Source: JABIKK01 sp964622835
GTDB lineage: Archaea; Nanobdellota; Nanobdellia; SCGC-AAA011-G17; UBA489
Assembly: GCA_964622835.1 (NCBI GenBank)
Contig: CAZUSA010000004.1
Location: 1 to 56,129 of the forward strand
Reading direction: 5' to 3'
Length of the DNA stretch: 56,129 nucleotides
The first letter of the stretch is position 1. The number at the start of each line of letters is the position of its first letter. This document shows positions 8,043-15,476 of this stretch, in pieces. The position numbers were made by a program, and so were the translations under genes. The notes beneath the pieces are model-generated. The model made no database searches. It worked only from the letters and a program-made list of their open reading frames with translations, and was not told the origin of the DNA.

Positions 8043-8344
8043 TTTTTTAATTGTTTGTTAATATAATCGCGTAAGATTTTTTTATCAATGGTTTTTCCTT
8101 GCATGACAACATGGTTGTTCACTAAGATAATGGGTGCGTGCCATCCACCAAAAAGTAATGGTTTATACCAATTATTCAACCAAGGTCTAATTTCAAAAGT
8201 AACTGGTTTATTCTTGTATTCATCTTTTACAAGGGCGTTTATGATGCCCGTACTCATGTTACATTCACCACATTCTGTTTTAATTTTGAACGGCCAAAAG
8301 TTTCCAGCCCATTTGTATTGAATAATTTTCACGTCTTTTGCCAT
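8039..8344 (-). CDS. Thioredoxin/glutaredoxin-like small redox protein
   Basis: A 101-residue protein with a CxxC pair in TECGECNMSTG (about residues 25-28), followed by a helix, a strand (VTFEIRPW) and an APIILVNN segment corresponding to the cis-proline loop of thioredoxin folds, then VVMQGKTID. There is no signal peptide. Length and order fit a minimal glutaredoxin/thioredoxin-like fold; the partner is unknown. It is the first gene of a two-gene unit with the small membrane protein. Confidence 0.72.
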   Translation of the reverse strand: MAKDVKIIQYKWAGNFWPFKIKTECGECNMSTGIINALVKDEYKNKPVTFEIRPWLNNWYKPLLFGGWHAPIILVNNHVVMQGKTIDKKILRDYINKQLKK

Positions 8345-8378
8345 ACTATCCTCTTTTTAGCGTCTTTTATATATGTTT

Positions 8379-9083
8379 TTATTTCTTCATGTGTTTTTTG
8401 TAAACAATTCCACCAACAATTAAGAGGATGAAGAGCCCAATAGGAATGAGTATCTCTCTCGTTAAAAGATCTGCTGCGACAAAATTTCCACTAAGAACAC
8501 TTTCACCGAGTGTTGCGAAGAGGTATGTGTAAATGAATGTTCCAGGTATTAATCCAAGGAAGGTTGCACTTACATAATCTTTGAAGGATATTTTTGTTAA
8601 GCCACTACCAAAGTTTAATACATTAAAGGGGACAACAGGTACTAAGCGTGCTATGAAGACTGTTGAAAAGCCATGTTTTTTACTAAAGGTTGCTTCTTTG
8701 TGCATACTCTTTTTTCCATGGAGTTTCGCAACGAAGTCATGTCCTAAGTATCGTGCTACTAAGAAACATAAACTTGCACCAATGGTTGCTCCGATGATGT
8801 TAAAGATTGTTCCGTTAACGGTTCCAAAGAGTATGGCACCGATGAATGTCATGATCGTTCCTGGAAATAAGAAGATAGTTACAAGCGAATACGCAAAGAT
8901 GTGGATGAGTGGTGCAAAAGCACCGAAGGTATTGACAAACTCTGTTAAGGCTGTGCCAATGGTAGCACGTCCTTCTGGTGTACTAATGGCATCACCAAAT
9001 CCTGTAAAGTTATAAGCGTATACAAGAAGTGCTATGAAGAAGAAGAGCAGAATACCTTTGAAGATGGTGTGGTGATTTTTCAT
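8379..9083 (-). CDS. TVP38/TMEM64 (DedA-like, VTT domain) membrane protein
   Basis: A 234-residue polytopic protein with an N-terminal helix, FLFPGTIMTFIGAILFG and the hallmark FIARLVPVVPFNVLNFGSG, followed by IPGTFIYTYLF and a C-terminal helix ending in KKHMKK. This is the VTT/SNARE-associated family, whose relatives act as lipid scramblases or transporters. It lies 4 nt after the carbamoyltransferase on the same strand and may be the last gene of that operon, although no functional link is obvious. Confidence 0.88.
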   Translation of the reverse strand: MKNHHTIFKGILLFFFIALLVYAYNFTGFGDAISTPEGRATIGTALTEFVNTFGAFAPLIHIFAYSLVTIFLFPGTIMTFIGAILFGTVNGTIFNIIGATIGASLCFLVARYLGHDFVAKLHGKKSMHKEATFSKKHGFSTVFIARLVPVVPFNVLNFGSGLTKISFKDYVSATFLGLIPGTFIYTYLFATLGESVLSGNFVAADLLTREILIPIGLFILLIVGGIVYKKHMKK

Positions 9084-9087
9084 ACAA

Positions 9088-10014
9088 TTACTTTCCTGCC
9101 AACGTTAAAAGTACTGCTTTTTGAATGTGTAATCTATTCTGTGCTTGTGTGAAAACAATAGATTGTTTGCCATCAATGACACTTGCAGTGACTTCATGAC
9201 CTCGTGTTGCAGGTAAACAATGCATAAATTTAGCTGTTTTCTTTGCTTGTTTCATTATTGCAGGTGTTACTTGGTAGGGTTTAAGGTCTTTACTTCGTTG
9301 TTTTTTCTCTTTTGGTGGTATTCTATAGGACATCCAAGAGTCTGTGTAGACAATGTCTGCGTTCTTTACAGCGTCACGTGCAGTTTTGGTGATGGTTATT
9401 TTTCCTTTGTATTTTCGTGCAAGCTTTTGTGCTTCTGTGATAAAGTGTTTTTCTGGATAATATGCTTTTTTTGTTGGACATGCTATGGCAAGTGTATTAC
9501 CCGTTATAGCACATGCACGCATTAATGAATACGTGACGTTATTCTTTGCATCGCCAAGGTAGGCTATCTTGAATTTCTTTTGTTTGATGTTTTCTTGTAT
9601 GGTTAAGAAATCACCAAGGATCTGACAAGGATGTCCGTCATTGGTCATCATGTTAATGACAGGTACGCTCGCATATTTTGCAAGTGTTACTAATTCTTTA
9701 TGAGAATAAATGCGTGCTGCAACAAGATCACAATATTGGCTAATGGTTCGTGCTACATCTTCTATACTTTCTTTTCCCATGCCCCATGGTGATCGATCAG
9801 TTTGAAAGTTAATGGTTCCACCATGTAATTGTGTCATGGCTACTTCAAATGAAATGCGTGTTCGTAAGGACGGTGCTTCGAACATGGTAAGTAATGTTTT
9901 TTCGTAGAGTTTTCTCGCATATTGTTTTTGATTTTTTTTAATATGGGTTGCTCGTTTTAAGAGTGTAGCAAATACTTTGGGTGGTATATCAGCTAAAGAA
10001 AGAAGATGGTCCAT
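9088..10014 (-). CDS. Ornithine carbamoyltransferase-family enzyme with atypical substrate loop
   Basis: A 308-residue aspartate/ornithine carbamoyltransferase fold. Carbamoyl-phosphate site: SLRTRISFE in place of STRTRTSFE, HPCQILGDF and HCLPA. The position of the ornithine-binding SMG loop reads DSWMSYRIPPKEK rather than DVWxSMG, so the second substrate may differ from ornithine. Its ATG shares one base with the stop of the GTPase upstream (TAATG), and a carbamate kinase begins the operon. The set could make ATP from a carbamoylated amine by phosphorolysis, or run the other way; no arginine deiminase is in the window. Confidence 0.85.
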   Translation of the reverse strand: MDHLLSLADIPPKVFATLLKRATHIKKNQKQYARKLYEKTLLTMFEAPSLRTRISFEVAMTQLHGGTINFQTDRSPWGMGKESIEDVARTISQYCDLVAARIYSHKELVTLAKYASVPVINMMTNDGHPCQILGDFLTIQENIKQKKFKIAYLGDAKNNVTYSLMRACAITGNTLAIACPTKKAYYPEKHFITEAQKLARKYKGKITITKTARDAVKNADIVYTDSWMSYRIPPKEKKQRSKDLKPYQVTPAIMKQAKKTAKFMHCLPATRGHEVTASVIDGKQSIVFTQAQNRLHIQKAVLLTLAGK

Positions 10015-11351
10015 TATTGTTTCCTCTTTGTTATTTTTACTGTCTTAAGAACGTCACGTAATGTTGGTTTTCCTCGTTCTTTAAGATAATAATCCACATT
10101 GACAATAGGTTTTTTTAGTTTTAGTTGACGTTGTAAACTAACTGGAGTGCCATCTATGACAACTGTTGCTGGTGATTTGTTAATGGAAGCAGCAAGATCT
10201 TTATTTTGTTGGGGACTGTAGCCCATTGCAGGTAGTTCTGTTCCTTTGTTTAAGTGGGGGTATTTCTTGTACACATTTTTTATAACACCTTTAGCATATT
10301 TTGCTGGTGATAATATTTTTGCTTTATATTTTTTAGCGGCAATAGTGCCTGCGCCAAAGCTCATACCACCGTGGGTTAAGGTTGGTCCATCACCGACAAT
10401 AAGTGTTTTCTTACCTCTCAAGAGTTTAGGATCGGAAACAATAAGGTCTGATGCTGCGGTGATAACTTTTGCACATGGATTGTGTTGTTTGATATTATCT
10501 TTAATGAGTTTAATATTGGCTGTTGATGCCGAATCTACTTTGTTAATAACAATAACATCTGCTGATCGAAAGTTTGTTTCTCCAGGATAATAATGTAATT
10601 CATGTCCTGGCCTGTGGGGGTCAACAACAACGATGTTTAAGTCAGGAACATAAAAGGAGAAATCATTGTTCCCTCCATCCCATAAAATAACGTCTGCTTC
10701 TTTTTCTGCTTCATTTAATATTTTAGTATAATTGACACCTGCATAAATAGGAATGCCTAATTTAACCCAGGGATCATATTCCTCTCGTTCTTCAATGGTG
10801 CATTTATGTTTTTTCATATCTGCATAGGTTGCAAAGCGTTGTACTTCTTGTTTTACCAAATCACCATAGGGCATGGGATGTCTAATCGCAGCAATACGAT
10901 ACCCTTGATCACGTAGAATGCGTGCAACTTTGCGTGTTGTTTGTGATTTTCCACAACCAGTGCGAACGGCAGTAACAGAGATGAGTGGTTTCTTTGATTT
11001 AATTTGTGTTTCTTTTGGTCCTAATAATGTGAAACTTGCACCTGCAGCTTGAACGATGGATGCTTTATGCATAACAACATCGTGCGGTAAGTCAGAGTAT
11101 GCTAAATCAACATGGGTAACATGATGTTTTTTGATAAGTTTTGTAAGTTCTACTTCTTTGTAAATGGGAATGCCCTTGCGATAGTATTTTCCAGCAAGTT
11201 TTGCCGGGAATTTTCTTCCTGCGATACCGGGTATTTGTTCTGCGGTAAAACCTACAACATTGTAGTTAGGATTATCTTTATAGTACACAAGAAAGTTATG
11301 GAAGTCTCTTCCAGCTGCGCCCATGATAATAACGTTTTCTTTTTTCACCAT
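10014..11351 (-). CDS. Cyclic 2,3-diphosphoglycerate synthetase-like GTPase
   Basis: A 445-residue protein related to cyclic 2,3-diphosphoglycerate synthetase. N-terminal nucleotide-binding segment NVIIMGAAGRDFHNF, then a P-loop TGCGKSQT (131-138) and a G-domain with WDGGNND and IVINKVDSA (NKxD guanine motif). True cPGS makes a thermoprotectant in hyperthermophilic methanogens; homologues lie beside carbamate kinase and carbamoyltransferase genes here, suggesting a different role in that pathway. It lies 6 nt after the carbamate kinase and overlaps the carbamoyltransferase by 1 nt, so the three are one transcription unit. Confidence 0.8.
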   Translation of the reverse strand: MVKKENVIIMGAAGRDFHNFLVYYKDNPNYNVVGFTAEQIPGIAGRKFPAKLAGKYYRKGIPIYKEVELTKLIKKHHVTHVDLAYSDLPHDVVMHKASIVQAAGASFTLLGPKETQIKSKKPLISVTAVRTGCGKSQTTRKVARILRDQGYRIAAIRHPMPYGDLVKQEVQRFATYADMKKHKCTIEEREEYDPWVKLGIPIYAGVNYTKILNEAEKEADVILWDGGNNDFSFYVPDLNIVVVDPHRPGHELHYYPGETNFRSADVIVINKVDSASTANIKLIKDNIKQHNPCAKVITAASDLIVSDPKLLRGKKTLIVGDGPTLTHGGMSFGAGTIAAKKYKAKILSPAKYAKGVIKNVYKKYPHLNKGTELPAMGYSPQQNKDLAASINKSPATVVIDGTPVSLQRQLKLKKPIVNVDYYLKERGKPTLRDVLKTVKITKRKQ

Positions 11352-11357
11352 CTTTTT

Positions 11358-12311
11358 CTACCTTCGTGTTATCGTCGTACCGCCTTTTCCTCTTAAAGCT
11401 TTTGCTAGCATGCTTCCTGATGTTAAAATAACCTGTGCATTTTTCTTTTTTGATTTTGTAAGGAAATTGATGGCTGCTTGTATTTTGGGTCCCATTGATC
11501 CTGGTGGGAATTGTCCTTCTTTTGCGTATTGTTGTGCTTCTTTGATTGTTAATGTTTTTAGTCCTTTTTTGCGTTTGGTTGCGTAGTTGAGATAGACGTT
11601 TGGTTCGCTCATGATGATGATGAGTTTGTCTGCATTAATTGCATTGGCTAAACATGCGGACGCTAAGTCTTTGTCAATGACTGCTGGTACGCCGTGTTGG
11701 GGTTTATTTCGTGCTTTGACAATAGGGACGCCACCGCCTCCTGCGGCAATAACAACAGCATTTTGTTTCAATAACGTGCTAATGATCTCTACATCATCTA
11801 TGGATTGTGGTTTGGGTGATGGGACGACTTTTCTCCATCCTCTTCCTTTTTGTTCAACAAGAGTAAAACCTTTTTTTGTTAACTGTGTTGCTTGTGCTTT
11901 GGTATAGAAGGGTCCAATGGGTTTCGTTGGATTCTTGAAGGCAGGATCGTTTTTGTTTACAACAACTTGTGTGAGGATACTTACAACGGGTTTCTTAATC
12001 TTATGTTTGTGTAATACATTTTGTAATGTTTGTTCCATCATATATCCAATTTCTCCTTGTGATTCTGCAACACAGAGTTCAAGTGGAATAGTATATGCTT
12101 TGCCAAGTGCTGCTTCTACACGTAATAATATGTTTCCCACTTGGAATCCATTACCGTGGGTGAGAACAATGTTATTTTTTTTAACAAGTGGTATTAATGA
12201 AGAAAGAGCTTTGTGTGTGTTCTTGAACTGGTTTGTTATTGTTGGCGGTTCTCCTTTTTTGATAAGGGCATTTCCTCCAAGGGCAATAACGATGGTTTCA
12301 CGTTGTTTCAT
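11358..12311 (-). CDS. arcC: Carbamate kinase
   Basis: A 317-residue amino-acid-kinase-family protein with IVIALGGNAL at the start, LTHGNGFQVG, AAGGGGVP, the IDKDLASACLA metal/nucleotide region and GSMGPKIQAA near the end. All are diagnostic for carbamate kinase, which transfers phosphate between carbamoyl phosphate and ADP to give ATP, CO2 and ammonia. It heads the three-gene unit with the GTPase and carbamoyltransferase, arguing for catabolic ATP formation. The ATG follows a hotdog thioesterase gene by 9 nt, so that gene may also be upstream in the operon. Confidence 0.93.
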   Translation of the reverse strand: MKQRETIVIALGGNALIKKGEPPTITNQFKNTHKALSSLIPLVKKNNIVLTHGNGFQVGNILLRVEAALGKAYTIPLELCVAESQGEIGYMMEQTLQNVLHKHKIKKPVVSILTQVVVNKNDPAFKNPTKPIGPFYTKAQATQLTKKGFTLVEQKGRGWRKVVPSPKPQSIDDVEIISTLLKQNAVVIAAGGGGVPIVKARNKPQHGVPAVIDKDLASACLANAINADKLIIIMSEPNVYLNYATKRKKGLKTLTIKEAQQYAKEGQFPPGSMGPKIQAAINFLTKSKKKNAQVILTSGSMLAKALRGKGGTTITRR

Positions 12312-12320
12312 AAGCGTAAT

Positions 12321-12809
12321 TTATTGTTTCATATCTTTCTTGAAGACTTTGAGTGTTTGTAGTTTTTCTTTTCGTCGTGCTTCTGCTTCTTTGCATCGTC
12401 GTTTTTGTTCTGCAGTTACACAAATAAGTTTTGGAATGGTTGTTGGTTTTTTATTTGGCCCAATAGCAACCATGGTAACATGGCAAGAATTTGTATGACG
12501 TATTTTTCCTGTTTTGATATTTTCTGCTTCGACACGAACACCTATTTCCATGGATGTTTTTCCTACATAGTTAACAGAAGCGTGTAGTGTTAAGAGTTCA
12601 CCAAGATGTATGGGTTCAATAAAGTGTACGCGGTCTATGGATGCGGTAACACATGTTTTTCCTGAGTGTCGCATTGCACAGACAGCGGCTGTTTGATCAA
12701 CAAGTCTAAGGATATTGCCACCATGCACAACACCGACGTTGTTAGCATCAGTAGGCATCATTAACTGGGACATCACAGTAAGAGAATCACTCACCTTCTT
12801 TTGTTTCAT
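12321..12809 (-). CDS. Acyl-CoA thioesterase, hotdog fold
   Basis: A hotdog-fold protein (162 aa from the preferred start) with GVVHGGNILRLVDQTAAVCA, the typical acyl-CoA hydrolase motif with a conserved Gly-Gly and Asp, and RVHFIEPIHLGELL. It would cleave acyl-CoA to fatty acid and CoA. I choose the ATG at 12809 (MKQKKVSDS), where the family alignment begins; the longer frame adds 22 unrelated residues that overlap the promoter. The C-terminal 45 residues form a Lys/Arg-rich helix absent from minimal members. It lies 9 nt before carbamate kinase on the same strand. Confidence 0.82.
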   Translation of the reverse strand: MKQKKVSDSLTVMSQLMMPTDANNVGVVHGGNILRLVDQTAAVCAMRHSGKTCVTASIDRVHFIEPIHLGELLTLHASVNYVGKTSMEIGVRVEAENIKTGKIRHTNSCHVTMVAIGPNKKPTTIPKLICVTAEQKRRCKEAEARRKEKLQTLKVFKKDMKQ

Positions 12810-12921
12810 AGTGTTTTTTGTGATGTAGAACCATATAAATCTATGGTTTGAGAAGGTTGTGAACGAGTTTCGCAAGACTTATAACTACTTTTTTTGCGAC
12901 AGTTTTAGACAGAGGTGCCAT

Positions 12922-13038
12922 GTGACAGAAATAACTCCTAAGCGATCATGTAAGAAATGTGGTTGTCCATCTTTTGCACGTATAGTTATTGCTGGTGCTG
13001 CGTGGTTTCATTGTATGAAGTGTGGCATGACACATTAA
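12922..13038 (+). CDS. Tiny zinc-ribbon protein (38 aa)
   Basis: A GTG-started frame of 38 residues with CKKCGC and HCMKCG knuckles, i.e. two CxxC pairs spaced for one zinc ion. A Shine-Dalgarno-like AGAGGTG (12911-12917) and a TATA-like ACTTATAACTA (about 12879) precede it, so it looks expressed. Small zinc ribbons of this type often bind RNA, ribosomes or polymerase subunits. The last 4 nt overlap the convergent methyltransferase gene. Confidence 0.6.
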   Translation: MTEITPKRSCKKCGCPSFARIVIAGAAWFHCMKCGMTH

Positions 13039-13838
13039 CGTTTTGTTATGATGTAGAAACATTCATTTGGTATGGTAAAATAATCATAGGTGTAATGTAA
13101 ACGTTTGAGTAAACGTTCGAACCATTGTCTTCGTGGATTATTCATTGCTTTATTGCTTATTGTTCGTGTGGGAAAACTAACAACGATAGTTTTGCTGTTG
13201 ATGGCTGTTAGTATTTTTTCTGTTTGTTTGTGGTTCTTCGTTCCGTAGTCGAACATGTCTGTCATTTTGAAAAGGAAACAAAGATCTGTTTTGATAGTTT
13301 TTATATTGTTAAGAAATGTTTGATCAAAATGTATTGTTTGTGTTGCTTTGCTTCGTATATTCTTTTTTGTACTTGTTGATGCAAAAAATGTGTTAAGTAA
13401 ACGAATATCTTTTTCTGCAAGGTCGAAACAGTAGTATGTTATTTTTTGTAGTGGTGTATGGATGATTGAAAAGGGATTCATGCCACAGCCTATGTCAAGA
13501 ATTGTTTTTGGTGTTCCACTTTTTTTGAAAATAGTGTCATAGATTTCTTTGTAGTAAAGTTGTCGTTCTCGTGTTGATGAGTGACTGTGTAATAATCCTT
13601 CATAATCTTTTTTTCTAAGGAGAGATTCTCGTGTATTGACAGCTCGAATGTTATACACACTGTAGGTATCATGGAGATATTTTTTTGTTTGTTTTAATAG
13701 TTGAGTTTGTTGTTGTTTTGAACGCGGTTGTGTTACAAAAAACTGTTCTAATGCTGCTCTAATGGCTTTTTTTCCTAGTCTGGAGAATTTACTTACGCGT
13801 AGGATGTCTTGGACAAGAGGTTCTAAATAATCAGCCAT
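13035..13838 (-). CDS. 16S rRNA methyltransferase of the ArmA/RmtB/Sgm (FmrO) family
   Basis: A 267-residue SAM-dependent methyltransferase. The SAM motif ILDIGCGMNPFS (113-124), the preceding HSSTRERQ segment (86-93), the helical N-terminus and VVSFPTRTIS (219-228) match, from memory, the order and wording of the actinobacterial Sgm/FmrO and plasmid ArmA/Rmt enzymes, which methylate N7 of G1405 in helix 44 of 16S rRNA and give aminoglycoside resistance. An archaeal copy may be a housekeeping rRNA modifier or the source lineage of such enzymes. It is a single gene, convergent with the zinc ribbon and divergent from the wHTH gene. The family is likely; the target base is inferred. Confidence 0.75.
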   Translation of the reverse strand: MADYLEPLVQDILRVSKFSRLGKKAIRAALEQFFVTQPRSKQQQTQLLKQTKKYLHDTYSVYNIRAVNTRESLLRKKDYEGLLHSHSSTRERQLYYKEIYDTIFKKSGTPKTILDIGCGMNPFSIIHTPLQKITYYCFDLAEKDIRLLNTFFASTSTKKNIRSKATQTIHFDQTFLNNIKTIKTDLCFLFKMTDMFDYGTKNHKQTEKILTAINSKTIVVSFPTRTISNKAMNNPRRQWFERLLKRLHYTYDYFTIPNECFYIITKR

Positions 13839-13931
13839 AATATTTTGTACATGGCTGTGTTAATATAACTATTGCTGAAAGAATATGGCCCTATACAAAA
13901 TCTTTTAAACATTGACAAGAAAGAAAGTATA

Positions 13932-14387
13932 ATGCCTAAAATTATTGCAAAAGATGTGCCGTTAAGTGAAATTACGTTACGAAGATATGAAAAACCCTAT
14001 GCTATGCCTCGTCGTGAAGCTATTCGCAAACTCTGTTTATCGTTAGGCTTATTACAACCAGGTGATTCTCGTGATGTTATTGTTGATGTGTTACAAAGTG
14101 TAATTGAAACGAGTAATAAGAAGGAGTTTATTACGTCTGAAGAAGTGCAAAAGAAGGTTATTGCATTACGTAAGAAACAAAATTTGAGTGTTAATGGTGT
14201 TGCTGGTTCTAATATTCGTCGTCAAATAAAACGGTTGAGAGATTTGCATTTATTGGAAAATATAAAGAACACGTATCGTATTACTGAGTTTGAGGATATT
14301 GAAACATTGTTTACTGATCGTATTCAAAAGTTTCATATGTCTCAAATTATTGATCGTGTACAAGAGTATTGTCGTGCGGTGAAGTAA
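13932..14387 (+). CDS. Predicted winged-helix DNA-binding protein
   Basis: From the preferred ATG at 13932 (MPKIIAKDVPLSEITLRRYEKPY) the protein has 151 residues. An N-terminal segment of about 40 residues is followed by helices with a helix-turn-helix look (ITSEEVQKKVIALRKK, NIRRQIKRLRDLHLLE) and a short wing (IKNTYRITEF). The family is unnamed to me. It ends one base before the HemK-like methyltransferase (TAAATG), so the two form an operon. A TATA-like CTTTTAAACA lies about 30 nt before the start. The longer frame adds 20 residues over that promoter and is unlikely. Confidence 0.65.
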   Translation: MPKIIAKDVPLSEITLRRYEKPYAMPRREAIRKLCLSLGLLQPGDSRDVIVDVLQSVIETSNKKEFITSEEVQKKVIALRKKQNLSVNGVAGSNIRRQIKRLRDLHLLENIKNTYRITEFEDIETLFTDRIQKFHMSQIIDRVQEYCRAVK

Positions 14388-14930
14388 ATGGTGTATGAAC
14401 CGCGTGAAGATTCTTGGTTGTTACAACGGTTGGTTAAAGATATGGTTTGTGCTGATGATCGTGTGATTGATATTGGTACAGGTTCGGGTATTCAAGCTAC
14501 AACAGCGTTATTAATGGCTGAAGATGTGTTTGCTGTTGATATTGATCCTGAATGTATTGAACAGTTACAGAAAAAAGAACCGCGTATTACGGGTATTGTT
14601 TCTGATGTGTTTGCTAACGTTCCTAAAGATAAAAAGTTTGATGTTATTATTTGTAATCCCCCGTATTTACCGACTGATGATCGTGAACCAAAAGATTCTG
14701 CGTTAGCAACAACTGGCGGTGCAAAAGGGTCTGAAATTATTGAACGGTTATTGAAAGAAGCAAAGCCATTTCTTGCACAAAGTGGCTGTATTTTGTTATT
14801 ATATTCTTCATTATCTAAAGATACACCGGAAATTATTGAAAAAGAAGGGTATACTATTGAAAAAACGATAGAAGCTGCATTCTCATTCGAACGGCTGTAT
14901 GCTGTATGCCTAAAGGCAAGGGTTATATAG
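14388..14930 (+). CDS. HemK/PrmC-like protein N5-glutamine methyltransferase
   Basis: A 180-residue class I methyltransferase with VIDIGTGSGIQA, AVDIDPE and the NPPY motif (CNPPYLPTD), the signature of N5-glutamine methyltransferases. It lacks the N-terminal helical domain of bacterial PrmC, as archaeal and eukaryotic Mtq2-type enzymes do. The likely substrate is the GGQ glutamine of aRF1, which would need the Trm112 partner, not seen here. It begins immediately after the stop of the wHTH gene and ends inside the promoter of the next gene. Confidence 0.88.
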   Translation: MVYEPREDSWLLQRLVKDMVCADDRVIDIGTGSGIQATTALLMAEDVFAVDIDPECIEQLQKKEPRITGIVSDVFANVPKDKKFDVIICNPPYLPTDDREPKDSALATTGGAKGSEIIERLLKEAKPFLAQSGCILLLYSSLSKDTPEIIEKEGYTIEKTIEAAFSFERLYAVCLKARVI

Positions 14931-14931
14931 T

Positions 14932-14952
14932 ATATACTCCTAAAGAGTATAT
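14932..14952 (+). promoter_or_regulatory. Palindrome over the transcription/translation start of the FAD-synthase-like gene
   Basis: A perfect 8-bp inverted repeat, ATATACTC-CTAAA-GAGTATAT, begins just after a TATA element (TTATATAG, about 14923-14930) and ends in the ATG of the next gene. The position downstream of TATA over the expected leaderless start is where an archaeal repressor would bind; a riboflavin-sensing RibR-like factor is a guess. Confidence 0.45.
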
Positions 14953-15370
14953 GACAAAGGTTTTAGCATTCGGTACATTTGACTTGTTACATCCTGGTCA
15001 TGAATTTTATTTAGAGAAGGCAAAGAAGTATGGTGACACACTTATTGTTGTTATTGCACGTGATGAAACGGCTGAAGCGTTGAATAATCGTCGTCCTTTA
15101 CATGATGAAAAGACACGGTTAGCGAGCATTAAGGACCTTCCCTACGTTGATGAGGCTTTTTTGGGTAATCCTGGTGATAAATATGCTATTATTGAAGAAA
15201 TTGAACCTGATGTGATTGTCTTTGGCTATGATCAAAAGTCGTTTACAGATGATATTGAAAAAACGTTAGCAGAACGTGAATTACACCCTAAGATTATACG
15301 CTTGAAAGAGAGTTATGAACCGAAGCTGTATAAGTCTTCTAAATTACGTGCGTTAGCATTGAAGAAGTAG
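14951..15370 (+). CDS. Archaeal FAD synthase-like (RibL) nucleotidyltransferase
   Basis: A 139-residue cytidylyltransferase-fold protein starting KVLAFGTFDLLHPGH, with the HPGH nucleotide-binding motif, and ending with YKSSKLR in place of ISTTxLR. The size and sequence fit archaeal RibL, which makes FAD from FMN and ATP; glycerol-3-phosphate cytidylyltransferase is the main alternative. I choose the ATG at 14951 because the family starts there and a TATA lies about 25 nt upstream; an earlier ATG at 14906 would put the promoter inside the gene. Confidence 0.8.
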   Translation: MTKVLAFGTFDLLHPGHEFYLEKAKKYGDTLIVVIARDETAEALNNRRPLHDEKTRLASIKDLPYVDEAFLGNPGDKYAIIEEIEPDVIVFGYDQKSFTDDIEKTLAERELHPKIIRLKESYEPKLYKSSKLRALALKK

Positions 15371-15374
15371 TCAA

Positions 15375-15476
15375 AAACCTTTTAAACCCCTTTTCAGCAC
15401 TATTTGATCACTCATTGACTACGCACGTTAGTGTGTCCGGAAGGACGGGTTGAGAACCTCGTAGAAGAGATACAGA
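15375..15476 (+). promoter_or_regulatory. Promoter and structured 5' leader of the uL1-uL10-L12 operon
   Basis: A box A (CCTTTTAAACC, 15378-15388) predicts transcription from about 15410, leaving a 5' leader of some 65 nt, long for this mostly leaderless genome. It folds into small hairpins: ACGCAC-GTTA-GTGTGT (15421-15436), GTCC-GGAA-GGAC with a GNRA loop (15435-15446), and GGTT-GAG-AACC (15448-15458). The first two share bases and are partly exclusive. uL1 commonly represses its own operon by binding a leader mimic of its 23S site. Confidence 0.5.

Noticed and set aside
8581..9015. Plus-strand frame of 144 codons opposite the VTT-domain gene
   Set aside because: Antisense of a membrane protein, no regulatory signals, no family features.
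10014..11351. Genuine cyclic 2,3-diphosphoglycerate synthetase as evidence of a hyperthermophile
   Set aside because: AT-rich DNA and the operon with carbamate kinase point to a homologue with another role.
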